A stretch of 64,000 bases of DNA from Sapria himalayana (GCA_029783825.1 JAREIK010001468.1:930001-994000), one strand, 5' to 3'; counted from the first letter of the stretch, positions 12,670 through 25,899 are shown. Numbers and translations are program-made. The notes: generated by a model not told the origin, from the letters alone.

Positions 12670-14280
12670 CTTTCCTGCTTACTCCTCCCAACTAAAACAG
12701 CTCCTGTCTATCTCACAATTTCAACTGAACAATCTTGCCTTTGCGTCCGATGCTGGAAAACTTGTTGGGTTTCTTTCGGGAATTGCGGCTTTCCATCTTC
12801 CGCCATGGCTTGTCCTCTTTCTTGGTTCCGCTCTCGGCATGATTGGTTATGGACTTCAATACCTCTTTTTAACAACTTCTCTTCCCTTCCGGCTATCTTA
12901 CGGTCATGTCTTCTTGCTCAATGTCATAGCAGGAAATAGCATTTGTTGGATTAACACCGTCTCTTACCTCGTGACCATCGCCAACTTTCCCGCGAACCAG
13001 CAACTTGCTATTGGATTGACCACGAGTTATCAAGGATTGAGTGCTAAGCTTTACACTCTCTTCGTTGATGCCCTGTTCGCGTCTTTTCCAAGGAAAAGAG
13101 CGGAAGGTTATCTTCTTTTAAACACTGTTGCACCCTTTGCACTAATGGCGATTTCAGCTCCGCTAGTGAGGGTGATCGATAATGCTGGGAACAGGTCGCA
13201 CGGGATGGCTCACGGGTTCATTTTGATGTTTGCCCTAACGCTGGCTACTGGAATCTATGCTGTTATTAGTAGTTTAAAACAGGTGTCAAGTACGATATCT
13301 CCAAGGGGCAATTCACTTGGTATTCTGGTATTTCTATTAGCTCCACTCATCGTTCCGCTGATAGGAAGCGTGAGAGAATTCGTGTTTGAGAAATGGGGGA
13401 CTAACAGAGAGATGCGGGTGTATGATTTCAGAGGAGAGGAGAATGCTGGAAATAACAAAACTGGTGTCCAAGTCGAAGCGAAAGACCAACAACGCGTGGA
13501 AACAGAAACGCAGCAGCAGGCAGCCCGTAGAGTTGGAATGGGGTGGAAGAGTCTGCTAAGAAATCTCAATTTCTGGCTGTACTTCTTCGTCTACCTTCTC
13601 GGTGCAACGCTTGGGATGGTCTATATGAATAATCTAGGCCAGATCGCGGAGTCTCGTGGAAATGGATTGGTTTCTTCTCTCGTCTCTGTCTCTTCTTCCT
13701 TCAGTTTCTTTGGTCGGCTCACTCCATTTATTATAGACTTCTTATTCTCAAGGTAATGCGTCCGGAAAACATGTTCTATCCTCTCTGCAATTTTCACCTT
13801 CCTCCATTCATGCGTCCAGAAATCTCGATTCATACTGTTAAGTTTCTTTACAGGAATGGGTGTGTGATTTCGAGGCCTGCTACAACAGCGGCGTTAATGG
13901 CTCCAATGGCAGCGGCTTTCTTCCTGCTGATCAACGCAAGCAACACATCCCTCTACGTTAGCACCATTGTTTTGGGGGTATGTACGGGTGCGATCACATC
14001 CATTTCAGTATCCACAACAAATGAGCTGTTTGGGACGAAGAATTTTGGGATAAACCACAACATCGTGGTGGCAAATATTCCGATGGGTTCGTTCGTTTTT
14101 GGCTCGCTGGCAGCTTTTTTTTATCACAGAGAAGGCAATTTAAATGGAGGCGGCAATTGCATGGGCGTGCTATGCTATAGAAGCACTTTCATCGCTTGGG
14201 GTCTGCTCTGTTCGCTTGGCGCCTGCCTAGCCATTGCTTTGCACGTTCGCACGAGGCACCTCTATTCTCGGCGCAGTTGA
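12587..14280 (+). CDS. Nodulin-like / NFD4-type major facilitator superfamily protein
   Basis: Two exons: 12587-13752 and 13854-14280, 530 residues. The donor AG|GTAATG and acceptor TTTCTTTACAG|GAATG restore an SR|NG reading with phase 2, removing the stop at the end of exon 1. The N-terminus (WLSLVGVIWLQAISGTNANF..YSSQLK) is the signature of the plant nodulin-like domain. It is followed by about twelve hydrophobic segments, with a central hydrophilic loop at roughly residues 260-315 and a C-terminal MFS half (SATTNELFG-like motif, here SVSTTNELFG). Family members are membrane transporters, including Arabidopsis NUCLEAR FUSION DEFECTIVE 4-like proteins; substrates are mostly unknown. Length is close to the usual 530-580. 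The 101-bp intron lies at 13753-13853. No neighbour suggests a pathway. The family call is firm; the substrate cannot be told. Confidence 0.9.
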
Positions 14281-16349
14281 AGTAAATACGCTCGTGACTG
14301 TTCAGAGTCTGCTGAACTGCTCCTAAAGCATCATCTTTTTGGTTTCCGAAACAAGGAAGACGATGTCTGTGCATGGAAAAATATTATTCTCAGTTCTTAC
14401 GTCTTCCCTCCCACACAATGTATCCCTGCAAAAACTCCATTCGTAGACCATGATTAAACTAGGGTTCGCGTTTTTTCTTTCTTTCTTTTGTTGTTGTTGT
14501 TGCTGCTAGTGGTACCATGTTTAAAAACTAGTGATTCGATCATGTTCGAAGGCTCATAGGATTCCATATATGATAAACACTGCTTCGTCGATTTCAAGAA
14601 ACATGAAGCCGAAATAATCCATGTATGATTATGAATGACGGTGATGCTTTCTGATTATTGATTGTATGTTTGATTATAATCGTGTGTAGCACAGAAACTA
14701 TTTATTAGTTTTTGTATTTATGCGTTTCATGGCCATCTGTATCCATGGCGGCTCATAGGATTCCATATTTATTAGTTTGCATGATGCCATGCTCCACTCT
14801 TTTTTTATTTCAACATGCGTAGCTTGCCTCTAAAAGCTGAGCCTTCTTATATTATGTTCACTTAAAAATAATTTTTTTTTTCCTTTTTTATTAAAAATTG
14901 TTATCAATACACTATTTTGAATTTAGCATTCCAAATTTCAATATGAGTTTTGTACGGAAATAGAGTGTTTGAAAATAAAATAAAATAAAATCAGTTCACT
15001 AGAGAAATACAACAAAAGGGATAGTAAGAGCTGGAGGATTATTATTTTTTATTGTTAAATTAAGTATTACTCAAAATGGCACCATGTTAGCTAGGTATGT
15101 GAAGAGATTATTGAACACTTAATTCATTATGCACTTCATTATAGTAAGTTGGGCTGCTATGTCTTTTTATAGATGGAGTACCCACAATGGTATAGTACTT
15201 AGATTCTATTCTTTTACTTCGAGAGAATAACTTAGTTAAAATCTTTTCTTTTGAGCTCTTTGTAAATAAATACATGGAAATATAAAGGAACTAATAAACA
15301 ACATGTCCTATATTTAATTATTTTCATGTGTTTGTTTGCAATGGCGTGGTTGAAATAATGATGTTAGGAGATGATTTGTTTTTTTTCTGTTTCAATTTTG
15401 ATTTTTGTGTTATAAACCTTTATCCTTTATGAAGATATGTTAAGTTTGTGATGTTTGATTTTGTATTTTTTTTCTCATTTGTATTTATGTTTCCTGGTGT
15501 GGCTGATTTTAACAAACGAAAAAAATATATATAAAATATTTGAAAAAAAATTATAAAAATAAATAATTACGACTTAGGTATGATAATAATTAAATACTAT
15601 ATTAACTAATTGAAAATGTTACCAAGACAATTAGTTTTTACAAAAAATGTGCAGATCCATGTATTTTACCTTATTTACAATGAATATTTTCAAATCAATA
15701 GATTGAATTACAAGTAAAGAGAAATAAAAAAAATAAATAGAACAATCACTACCACTGTTGAGATATGGTCCTAAAATGTATAGATCCATCTATCAAACTA
15801 ATATCAGTATTCTCCCAATTTTCATAACAAGAGATTTATTTCGTATCAATCTCTCACTCAACTCTAGCATGAAAATCCTAGAAGAAAAGAAATATTCGAT
15901 CTTTCATTTTTAATGTATATGCTCACAATTTCCTAAAGTAATCTTTAATTAAATATGACATTGATGTCTACTTGGAGTAAACATCAATATAAATAAGTTC
16001 AAGGATTTTCAATCTCCTCGAGGATGTATGAGAGTGAAAAGAAGCTCTATGACTTTTTATAATCATATAATCTATACACTTATCAAGAGTCAATCTCTAG
16101 TCAAATGACAATATACTTTTTTTAGTTAGAAGCTGGAAACCCTTCTCATGCTTGTCCTATTTTTTTAATAAATGATATTCACCTGATTTCCAAATATTAT
16201 TGCCAAAGTGACATACAAAATATTTTCCTTTTTACCCCTCACAATGACTAATGCAACCTTCAATAGTTTTTATCAGCTTTCACAAAAAAATGATTTTGAC
16301 ATATCCCATGTTATTTAGCATGCCAATAAAAATTAGGTTCAAATGAATA
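14281..16349. other. 3' flank of the transporter and AT-rich DNA
   Basis: The first few hundred bases are probably 3' UTR. The phrase GGCTCATAGGATTCCATAT occurs at 14551 and again at 14750. The rest is AT-rich without recognisable genes. Confidence 0.45.
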
Positions 16350-18440
16350 TTTGATACATACTGGACTTAGAACAATGGTCTCTGGAACAAGAGAATTTTT
16401 CATGTGAGCAAGAAGGGCCTTCAACTTTTAGCTTGAAAGAATATCTTGTTGTTCGGTTAGGGATCTTTTCTTGATGAGTGTGTGGATCACATGGCTAGAA
16501 AAATATTATATCTTTTCACTCTAATCAACCCTAGAGAAGATTGAATATCCTCGACCTTATTCATACTAATGTCTACTCCATACAGAGTATAATACTTGAT
16601 GGGACCCTTTATTCTATAATATTTATTGATGATCACTCTAGGGAAGTATGTGTATATACACTAAAAAAATGAAAAATCATGTCTTTCATCTCTTTCAAGA
16701 TTTTCATGATAAAGTTGAAAAAAAGAATAGTAGGAAATTGATCTCTATACGTTCTGATAATGAGAGAGAATATCAAAGCCAATTTGATAGCTATTGTGTA
16801 TGTCAAGATATTAGACTTAGATATGAAAAGATTCCTATTTACACAAATTTAATGATGGTTCCTTTCATATATTAGTCTGATCAAGGATGCAAAATTGAGA
16901 AGATGCCTAATAATTATGAACCTCATGATACACATGATATTTTCGAGCCACAAGATGTACTTGATATTTTAGTCTGAACTAAGAAGATCATCTAGGCCCT
17001 TATCATATACCCTTTAGATTTTGTGATTACATATTATACATAGATACAGATGAGCCTAAGATATGTTAGAAAGTTATCTTTCCTGAGAATAAAGAGGAAT
17101 AACTTTGGGCTATGCAAAAAAAAAAAAAATGGAATCTCTTCGCGTCAACCAGAATTACGATTTGATACCCTTACCAAAAGGAAAGGTTGCTTTAAAAAAT
17201 AGGTGATTTTTGACTCTAAAACTCAATGATAATGACTCACAATTGAGATATAAGACTCGGCTAGTAGTCAAAGGGTTTAGGCAAAAAAATTGATTTTCAT
17301 GAGATATTTTTTTCTGTAGTGAAGATATTTTCTATTCGAATAGTTCTGAGTTTGGTTCCTAGCTTTAACATAGAAATTGTTCAACTCAACGTGAATATTT
17401 CATTTCTTCACGGCTCACCATAAAGAAATGAACCACTGTGTAATTTTCAATTGTCAATCAAGTGAATACCAACTTATAATTTTATTATATATAAATTACA
17501 TTTTGGTCATTTGTCATAATAGCATCTAGACTGATAGGCTTAATAGGGAGTTAGGAAAAGTATTTTCTATGAAAGACTTGAGCCCAATTAGGTAGATTTT
17601 AAGAATGAGTGTTTTCTGGGATAAACCTTCTAGGCATATCTGATTATCTCAAGAATAATATATTAGTAAAGTTCTTGAGAGATTTATTAAAAATTAAGTT
17701 AAGCCAATCTCAACTTTCTTGGCTAAATATTTTAAGCTGAGTATCGAGCATAGTCCCAAGAATGATGAAGAAAGTAGAGACATCAGTCATGCCCCCTATG
17801 CATAAATAATTGATAGTCTTATTTACGTTATGGTCTACACTAGACTAGATATAGTACGTGATATTGGTGTTATTAGTTATTTTCTCTCAAACTCAGGCAG
17901 ATATCACAAAGCAACAGTAAAATCTATCTTGAGGTATTTACGGGGGACTTCTCACCTATATTAATTTTGATATGGTCAATGATTTGGATTCATGTAGATC
18001 TGCCTCAGATTATTTAATAACCTTTAGAAGAGTTGTATCCTAACAATCTAAATTCTAGGTTAGCATAGTATTATTCAACACTGAGACTAAGTTCATTATA
18101 GCTATTAAAGCTTGCGAAGAAATTTTATAAGTGAAAAGATTTCTTGTAGACTTGTATATGCAATAGGATATATACACTGTATAGTGTGGCTATCAATGTG
18201 TTATATATCTCTCTAAAATTTTGAGCTTTCACAATAGGTTAAAGCACATTAATACACGATATCGTTGGATACATATTATATTAGATGAAAAGTAAGTTGT
18301 ACTTCAAAAAGTACAAATCAAACAAAAATATCACCAATATATTCACAAAATTATTATCATCGATAATATTTATTTTTTTTAAATCACATCCTGGTACGAG
18401 TCTCCCCACCTAGGATAGAGAGAGAGATTTATTGGGTCTA
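16350..18440 (+). mobile_element. Ty1/Copia retrotransposon relic (pol)
   Basis: Plus-strand fragments occur in Copia order. Near 16430-16520 there is a GAG-pre-integrase-like segment. At 16550-16870 the integrase reads DLIHTNVYS..., FIDDHSREVCVYTLK and FHDKVEKKNSRKLISIRSDNEREYQSQF in short shifted pieces. Near 17110-17400 the reverse transcriptase shows PLPKGKVALKNR, RYKTRLVVKGF and EIVQLNVNISFLHG-like text. At 17500-18000 the RT thumb has LSPIRQILRMSVF and a YVMVYTRLDIV-like stretch. An RNase H-like tail ends near 18360, then a purine-rich tract (about 18410-18436). Stops and frameshifts throughout show it is dead. Confidence 0.8.
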
Positions 18441-19244
18441 CTCGAATATGGTAAACTACTCTCTTTTTGTTAGTTTTGTTTTTTTTTAATACATGGTGTA
18501 CATGGACCAAGAATGTGGGATTACATCCCTTTGTTTTTTAAATAAATAAAATCTAAAAATTTGTAAAAATGATAAAAATTCTCATTTTCACACAGCGAGG
18601 ATGCTCTCTCGGATCGATCCAAATGCATGAAAAAAAAAGAAATGTGTGGGTAATTTCTTCTTCTTTTCTTTTTCTTATTCTTATTGTCTCTCATCTTGTT
18701 ATTAGTTCGTAAGAGTTTTATTTTAGAGCTAATCATTTACACATATATTAGCTGTTATTTAATTATTGATTTATAAAAATATATATTATATAATTTTAGT
18801 TTGTTTACTTAAATTATGCAGTGTATATTTTATTGATTTATAATTTATATATTTTGTATATGCATATTATAAAATTGTTATTTTAATTATTCAATTTGTA
18901 TAAATCATTTTTGTAGTGTTAGTATTACTATTTCTTTTATTTGTATGCATGATCTATATAATTCACCACAAAATCTCATATTTATATATATCTACTTGAT
19001 TTTAGGTTTTTAGGATTTATATCATAAAAAATATATTTTATTATAAAATATAATTTTGAAAGTTGTATACTTTACAAATTTCATACATGTATGAAAGAAT
19101 TTTAGTACACATAATCACATTTTACAAATTTCAAATAAATATGTCCAAAGCCAACATCCTCCCACCAACAAGAGTGTCGTTCTTCAAGATAGCATGCATG
19201 CATGCATGCACGTAGTTACAAATATTTGCGCCCTTCGAAATTAG
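18441..19244. other. AT-rich DNA with GCAT repeat
   Basis: Probably the decayed 3' LTR and flank of the Copia relic. A short (GCAT)n run lies at about 19193-19209. No gene seen. Confidence 0.4.
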
Positions 19245-19795
19245 ATGAAAATCAGCGGCAACGCCAGGGGGGGGATCAAGTGGGCAATCTATATTGCCAT
19301 TTTTACTGTGTTCCACTTCGACATCATCGTGATCACGGTGTTCGTGGTAGTGGCGATGCGAGCCAAGTCTGCGAAGCTAGAACCAGAAGAAAAGTTCGAC
19401 TTCCAGATTCTTCAAACAAATTCCAGCTGATCGCCTTCCTTTTACTTGAACTTCACTGACAAGTGAGCGTCAAGAACACCAATTTTGGATCCTACAAGGG
19501 AGGGCTATTTTGACGACGCTAGCATAACTTTCGCCCACAATGACGAGGCTGAAGGGAGGGCGGTGATTCCCGACGAGGAGGCAAGCTTGAAATCTACCAA
19601 GATGGTGACTGCTAGCGCTATTTTGAGTTCTAACAGCTTGAGAAACACCACCAAACTCGGAAGCGAAATCAATGGGGGAAGCTTGACTCTCAGGTGCGAG
19701 GGGAACACCAAGAATTGATGTTCATCTTAAGAAGGAGAAACCTGCTTAAATGCACTGCTCTTTGACAAATGACGTCGCAGAGGAAACAGTTTGAA
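19245..19795 (+). pseudogene. LEA_2 (NDR1/HIN1-like) family pseudogene
   Basis: It opens with MKISGNARGGIKWAIYIAIF (19245), then a hydrophobic segment followed by RAKSAKLEPEEKFDF. This is the membrane-anchored head typical of plant LEA_2/hydroxyproline-rich glycoproteins. After a TGA at 19428, text continues in shifted frames: VSVKNTNFGSYK near 19463-19500 (the family's VxNPNFGxYK motif), then DDASITFAHNDEAEGRAVIP and LGSEINGGSLTLR (19509-19718), and VHLKKEKPA / MHCSLTNDV near 19720-19780. At least one premature stop and several frameshifts break it. Such proteins normally have about 200-220 residues, often from one exon. A functional spliced gene is unlikely because the breaks lie in conserved motifs without splice sites. 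Confidence 0.75.
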
Positions 19796-20040
19796 CTTTA
19801 AAATGCTAGCCTAATGGTTGATTGTCGGTCTGTCGTAGAGTAAATATGATAAAGTGTAGGACCTACGCGTTTGTACGCGTTTGTACGTGTCAAGAACTTT
19901 AAAATGTTATCGTAATGAATTCAACATGGGAGCTCCATCGAACCCATGTAGGATTCGTTGTCTTTTTTTTTTTGAATGATTTTAATTTTATTTTAGAGAT
20001 AATTATGTCTTGGTGCAATTAATGTAAAATAATTGAAAAA

Positions 20041-20990
20041 TTAATATATAAAAAATAATGCATCAAATTCTTAACTAATTAATTTTTGGTCCATTCAAAT
20101 ATAGTAATTCCAAAATACCTGAATACTTAATTAATTATTAATTAATTTATACTCTGCCCTCTCTTTCCTCTCTCTTGCCATTCATACATAATTCTAGAGG
20201 TGTTAATCGGGCCTGACTTTCCTGGTCCGGCATGAGGCACGGCAAGATTCGGCCATGCCTGGGCTGGCCTGGCACTGGAATTTTGTGTGCCCAGACTCGT
20301 GCTGTGCTCGACCACGGCACCAATCGTGCCTTGCTGAGGCCAACCCGGCCTTGTGATGTGCCTGACCCGACACGATACCGTGGCCCGTTTGCACGATACC
20401 TCGGCATGAGCCGAGAAATCGAATTTTTTTAAATTATGGTTTCGGGCGGGGCGGCGGCAAGACAGCACGATCCGAAACCCTAATTTTTTTTAAATTAGGG
20501 GTTCGGCGCGCAGCGGCGCAGAGTCGAACCCCTAATTTTTTTAATATTAGGGGTTCGGCCCGACCGGAGTGAACCCGGCGGATTCGTGCCACGGGCCCGT
20601 GCTGGGCTGACCTCCACAAACCCGTGCCGGATCAACAATCGAGCCGTGCCTGGCCCGACACGAAAGCATGATTGGGCCAGCCCGACACGTCACATTTGAC
20701 ACCTCTACATACTTCCATCCTAAAACTTTATTGAGCTCTTCGGTAGAGCTCAATCGAGCTACTCGTTGGAGTTCCATTAGCTACTCGTTGGAGCGCCATC
20801 GAGGAGCTCGACGAACTCTAAGAGCTCCATGGACGAGCACCCTGGAGCTCCAAAGAGATGAGAATAAGAATTGATTAACGAATAATTAAGTATTCATGTA
20901 TTAAGTTAATGGTATTTTGGGATTATTATATTTGAGTGTGCCAAACATTAATTAGTTAAGAGGTTGGTGTGTATTTTTTTAAATATTAAA
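20041..20990. mobile_element. Long-inverted-repeat element interrupted by a hAT MITE
   Basis: The arms at about 20041-20170 and 20850-20990 pair in inverted orientation. The best-conserved segments are CTTAACTAATTAAT (20070), CAAATATAGTAATTCCAAAATACC against CAAATATAATAATCCCAAAATACC, and GAATACTTAATTA. The right interior (20727-20860) is full of GAGCTC repeats like those in the element at 2950-3556, so the two may belong to related Mutator-like families. The outer ends and target duplication could not be set confidently. The hAT MITE 20195-20707 lies in its centre. Confidence 0.6.
20195..20707. mobile_element. Non-autonomous hAT element (513 bp)
   Basis: Ends are TAGAGGTGTTAATCGGGCC at 20195 and, inverted, TTTGACACCTCTA ending at 20707. 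Flanks CATAATTC (20187-20194) and CATACTTC (20708-20715) match at 7 of 8 positions. The interior has GC-rich GGCCCG/GCACGG repeats and two spaced inverted repeats built around CCCTAATTTTTTT / AATTAGGGGTTCGG (about 20475-20560). There is no transposase. It belongs to the same terminal family as 59762-63582 but has a different core from the element at 731. Confidence 0.85.
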
Positions 20991-21029
20991 AATGTTGTAT
21001 CCTTTTTTTTTGTTTATAATATATATTTT

Positions 21030-21089
21030 TTTAAACATATATATATATATATATATATATATGTTTATGTTTATATATATGTTTATGTT

Positions 21090-21120
<31 letters not shown>

Positions 21121-21260
21121 GTTTATGTTTATATATATGTGTTTATAATATATATTTGTTTATGTTTATGTTTACAAATTTATATATGATGTTTACATAT
21201 GTATATATTTTTTGTTTACATATGTATATATGTTTATGTTTTAATTATTTATATATACAT
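21030..21260. repeat. TA / TTTATG microsatellite tract
   Basis: Alternating (TA)n and TTTATGTTTATATA units. The 116-residue open frame across it is low-complexity IYIYVY and is not taken as a gene. Confidence 0.9.
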
Positions 21261-21451
21261 ATAAATATATTCTATGTTAATGTTTTCACTGAATATATTT
21301 ATATGTATATATAAATATTTAAATCAGTTTACTTTCCATTGGATGAGTGTAGTTGGATGAGAAAGGGGTGAGTTTAATTATTATGGGTCGTGAGATTGAA
21401 TTTTTTAAAATGCCTTTTTTTAAAAAATAATTTTTAAAATGCCTTTTTTTA

Positions 21452-21542
<91 letters not shown>

Positions 21543-21543
21543 A
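21452..21543. repeat. (AC)n(AT)n compound microsatellite
   Basis: About 34 AC dinucleotides (21453-21520) run directly into about 11 AT dinucleotides. The two similar CCTTTTTTTAA stretches just before it suggest slippage or a small duplication. Confidence 0.97.
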
Positions 21544-21975
21544 TTATTATGGGTGTATTTTTAAATTTTTTTAAAATGTCTTTTTAAAAAAAATATTTTG
21601 TGTTGGTATATTAAAACACAAATCACCCTTTTTTCAATACATAGGTATCTTTTGAGTGTATATCTCTTTTGTGTTGATAATAAAATTTCTTGAATTTTAT
21701 TATCATTTATCTCCTCATCTCCTATGCTATTCCTCTCCTTTCATATTTTGAGATCTGTGTTGTGACATTTAAATTTAATGCATTGCTTAATTTTATTATT
21801 TTTTATTGGTAGTGCATAGTGTTTAAAAAAAGAGAAGAGGTAAAACTTAGATAGTAGGCAATGAATGCGGGTTACTGCTAAAATACATTTATGTGGTTAT
21901 GGTGCATAAGTTTATTTATTTATTAGTTTGTGATATTTTTTTTAGAATTTTTATCATTAGAAAAAAAATAAAAAA

Positions 21976-22185
21976 ATGGTAAATAGTGACTTTAATGATA
22001 ACAAATTAGTTGTAGATATAAATAATAATGATAATATGATCGAAAGATCAAGACCTGAAACTAGGTTCTCTTTTATGGATTCGACCCATTTGCCTAAAAA
22101 ACTTAAAATTAAATAATTTCTATAATATGGACTCATTTTAACATAATATAAAATAAAATTAATGGACTATCAGAGAAGAAATGGC

Positions 22186-22223
<38 letters not shown>

Positions 22224-24561
22224 TACACGTGTGACTTACCATCTTAAGAGGCATGCTAATTAATGTGCCAAAAATATGATTCATTAGATCCCAAGAAAAC
22301 CCAATTGAGTGGCAAGATCTTTCAAGTTGAATCTAGTTCAGCTTTATTAACCTCTTTCATATACTACAATGATTTTGAAAGAGAAGACATAACCAAATTA
22401 ATTATGATCATTAATCTTTCAATTAGATTTTTGAAGGATTCTAGTGTAGTCAGTATTGTAAGGATTTACATCTAGTCTACTTATCATAGGATTCATAGTT
22501 CAACAAGTATGAATGACATAATAAAATATTATAAATTAGAACAATAATTAATAATTTATAAATTTAGGAAATATAGTGGAGCAACGTCTGTGATGTCTGA
22601 TATATGGATTAGTCACGATGATGTATCATTCGCATACCTCACCGCCTGCTTTGTAGATTTTAAATAAAAACTCAATAAAAAAATATTAAGATTTCTTGAG
22701 ATTCTCAATCCTAATGATGACCCAATCATATATGAGTGTATGATAAAAATTTTTAGGAAATATGACATTTAGAATAAATTTTTTAGTATTATATTCGATA
22801 ATACCTTTAATGATAGAGTCCTCATTAATATGTTTGTCAGAACCAAGAGATGGGCCGTTAGGTGATATATTTTATGTTAGGTATATGTATCACATAATTA
22901 ATCTAATTGTACAAACATGAATGAAAGTTGTTTCTCGTATATTAAAAAATATATGAAACTCACTAAAATATTTTATAATATCTTGCACACAATAAGAGTT
23001 TTTAGTATTCTCTATTTATCAATAAATCTAAAAAAGAAAAAATTCCAAATTATTGTGAGATACCATTGGATTCATACATGATGTTAGAGTCATCAACACA
23101 TGATATTTGACTGTGTTAATAATAAAAATAATGAACTTATTATTGATGATTTATATTGAGATACTGGAGTTTTTTTTTTGTGAAATTCCTAAAAATTTTT
23201 ATGACATGATAAATATGTGTTCATCTATGTATACTTCCATCACTTGCATTGCACCCAAGTACATATGCGTTATCAGTAGTATGTTTAGCAAGTATAACGA
23301 ATACACTATATTTAGTATAATAATTATTGGAATAGAAACCAGATATTTAAAATATGGGTCCTCCATTCCATCGCAGTATTACTTGGCTACTTATATGGAT
23401 TATTGGATTAAGCTGGAAGGAGTAAAAAAAATATAATAAGATACCAATCCACTTGCATGAACCAAGCAGATGAATCTGAAGAATTATTAATGAAAAGTTT
23501 ACTAACATGTTTACATATTATGATACTTAGTATAATAGTTATAGTGAGGCTCCGAGTACTAACATAAATATCATATTTAGAGATGATAAATTTTCTATTC
23601 AGTTAAAAATGAACAAACAGTAGGATAGTCCATCAAATATGAGAAAGTTATTTCAGTACTTAGTTACTAATTACTACTTTATTCTATCACATGATGATAA
23701 TAAGAATTTTATATTTTGAGTTAGTGAAAATCATACAGATCTAATTATCTCAAGATATCTTATATGACATATGATATGCTGGCCCCTATGTTGTCTAGCA
23801 TATTATTGGAGTCCACTTTTTCTGTATTAGCCAATATTATTTCAGATATAAGATCAAGATTGCAACTATACATTATAAAGATATTTATATGCTTAAGAGA
23901 CTAGGAAAATTCAAGGTTAGATATTGAAGATAAAGCAAAAGAGTTGATAATAGATGATGACTTATTGGACATTAAAATCAAGGATATTGAGGCCACCACT
24001 TGCACCACCTTTAATCATATGCATGATGATGATCTATATTTGCACTATTATACTACAGACACTAATTAATGATTCATATGATTTTAGATTTTTTTTTTCA
24101 TATGATATTTTGATTATTTTTGGATTGGTGCCGATTATATTTTTTCTTATGTTAATTATCATATTATGGATTATTTTCTTCATAAAATATTTTTATTTTT
24201 GAGTTGACCTGACTGAATGTCTATCAATTTTCTTAATTATTGATTTAATTTGTTCATTTCAATTTCTTAATTATTTTGATATGTAAATATAATGTTTTGA
24301 TTAGATAAAAATTAAAAATATGTAACTAGACACATTCAAGCTGCCATAACCTATATGACCTGACATGATCTAGCATGACCCAACACAGTAGTGCCTGACT
24401 ATGGGCCAAACATGTCATGTTGTTCTGAATGATTTGGATATTATGTCATGCTAGCATAGCTCGAGATCCATCTCATGTTGTACCTGGCAAGACACTATTG
24501 CCAAACTGAGCAAAAACAAAATGGGTAATGCTAGTACAACATGACTTGTTTGACACCTCTA
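21976..24561 (+). mobile_element. Decayed hAT element with transposase relic
   Basis: Homologous along most of its length to the intact transposase at 60663-62786. It starts near ATG 21976, has an IWTHFNII BED start (about 22117), and (AT)n at 22188-22219 replaces part of the zinc-finger region. The HLKRH of the finger follows (about 22236), then SLDPKKTQLSGKIFQVESSS. RNase H-fold pieces (SDIWISHDD; FDNTFND), the central domain (23107-23436) and the C-terminal dimerisation region (about 23700-23900) follow. Multiple stops and frameshifts kill it. The 3' end TTTGACACCTCTA closes at 24561. The subterminal array at 24330-24560 is CpG-poor (CATGAC, CACAAC) where the intact copy reads CGTGCC/GCACGG. 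The 5' terminal repeat is not recognisable. Confidence 0.85.
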
Positions 24562-24579
24562 AGGTGTGCATATAATTAT

Positions 24580-25899
24580 GTTTTCTTCATTTCTTCAAAT
24601 TTCTATTGAAGTCTTCTAAATTTTTTTTCTACATAAGTTATATTCATTTCTAGTGTATCAAAGTTAAAAATAAATGTAGCTTTAAGATTATAATATATAT
24701 CTACAAGATCTGAAATAATGTTATTAGATCTTCAACATATCTAAGTTGCATGATTATTCATGACTTAAATCCTTAAATCTCAATTCAAAGTCTTATCTAG
24801 TAGGTTACTCAAAATCTTTTTTAAATATCTTTTCTTTTAATCTTGGCTCTACTTCAATTTCATTTTCCAAAAAGAAATTAAAGAATTTGGAGTGTGAAAA
24901 TGAAGATATTATTCATGTCACAAGATGTGTAAAATTTGATCAAAAATTAGTTTATAAAACCTAAACTCTTCATCACTGGAAATAACTAAAAAAAAAAAGA
25001 GTAAAGGCTTTGAAGAAAGTTGATGCAAAAACCTTACTATTTATCTAGTTAAGAGTGAAAAATAATATCTTCTTTTGGTATCATGGACTAGTAAAGCTAA
25101 AGGGATTGAGACATGCTACAAAAGGAGTTCTAGAAATATAAAAAAGTTCAATGTATCAAACTTTTATCCCTCTAAGCAGACATTGAGAATTTGAAGATGA
25201 AAGATTCAAAATTATTGAATTTTTTCTTCACAAAGTTTATTGAAATACTTAATCAACTAAAGATGCACGATAAAAAAATTTTACAAAAGAGATTGGTGGA
25301 AAAATTACTTATTATCCTTACTGATAAGAATGATCCAATTATGCTAGTAATTAAACAAACAAATGATCTTACTCAACTCGTCATATAAGAGCATTTAAAC
25401 TCATTAAAGTCTTTTGAACAAATATACCTGAGGCATGTAGAGGGTTTAGTTGAAGCATCCTTCCAGCCTAAGCTTCACATCAATCTAATAATGATGCTCA
25501 CTTTTGAAAATGCTAAACAAAATAACTGGAGATCATGTAGAAATCTCAAAGAAGGGAGGAAAAAAGATTGAGAAAGACATAGAACTATTAGATGTAGAAT
25601 CTCATCTACTACAAATGGTTTATTTTTTTTATACTTATAACATATGTAAGATAAATAACCATTCCGAGATGAATTGCTGGTACAAGGCAAAACCATAATA
25701 TTTTAACTACAAAAAATTTGGGCATCTATCAAAAGATTGTAGACTTGAAGGTTTCCAACAAGCAAGCAATGCAGAAGAGAAATATGCTGAAGAAACTTTG
25801 TTCTATGTTTCAAACTCTTCAAATAATCTTAGATTCATTGTGTGGTTCATGGATAGTCTGTGCTCAAATCATTTGTATGAAGCAAGAACTTATTTACAT
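24580..25899 (+). mobile_element. Copia gag-protease relic
   Basis: Plus-strand text near 25000-25400 resembles a UBN2/Copia gag domain (DAKTLLFI..., FTKFIEILNQLKMHDKKI, then RLVEKLLIILTDKND). At 25620-25750 a zinc-knuckle-like stretch reads C..NNHSEMNCWYKAKP...FGHLSKDCRLEG. Near 25840-25880 WFMDSLCSNHLYEARTYL corresponds to the Copia protease WxxDSGCSxHMTG motif with the catalytic glycine changed to Leu. Frames shift repeatedly. It meets a second, opposite-strand Copia relic at about 25900. Confidence 0.75.

Noticed and set aside
13621..13833. Antisense frame across the transporter intron
   Set aside because: Low support, crosses a convincing GT-AG intron and matches nothing known.
20964..21519. 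Open frames of 116 and 66 codons
   Set aside because: Translations are IYIYVY and CVCVCV from TA and CA microsatellites.
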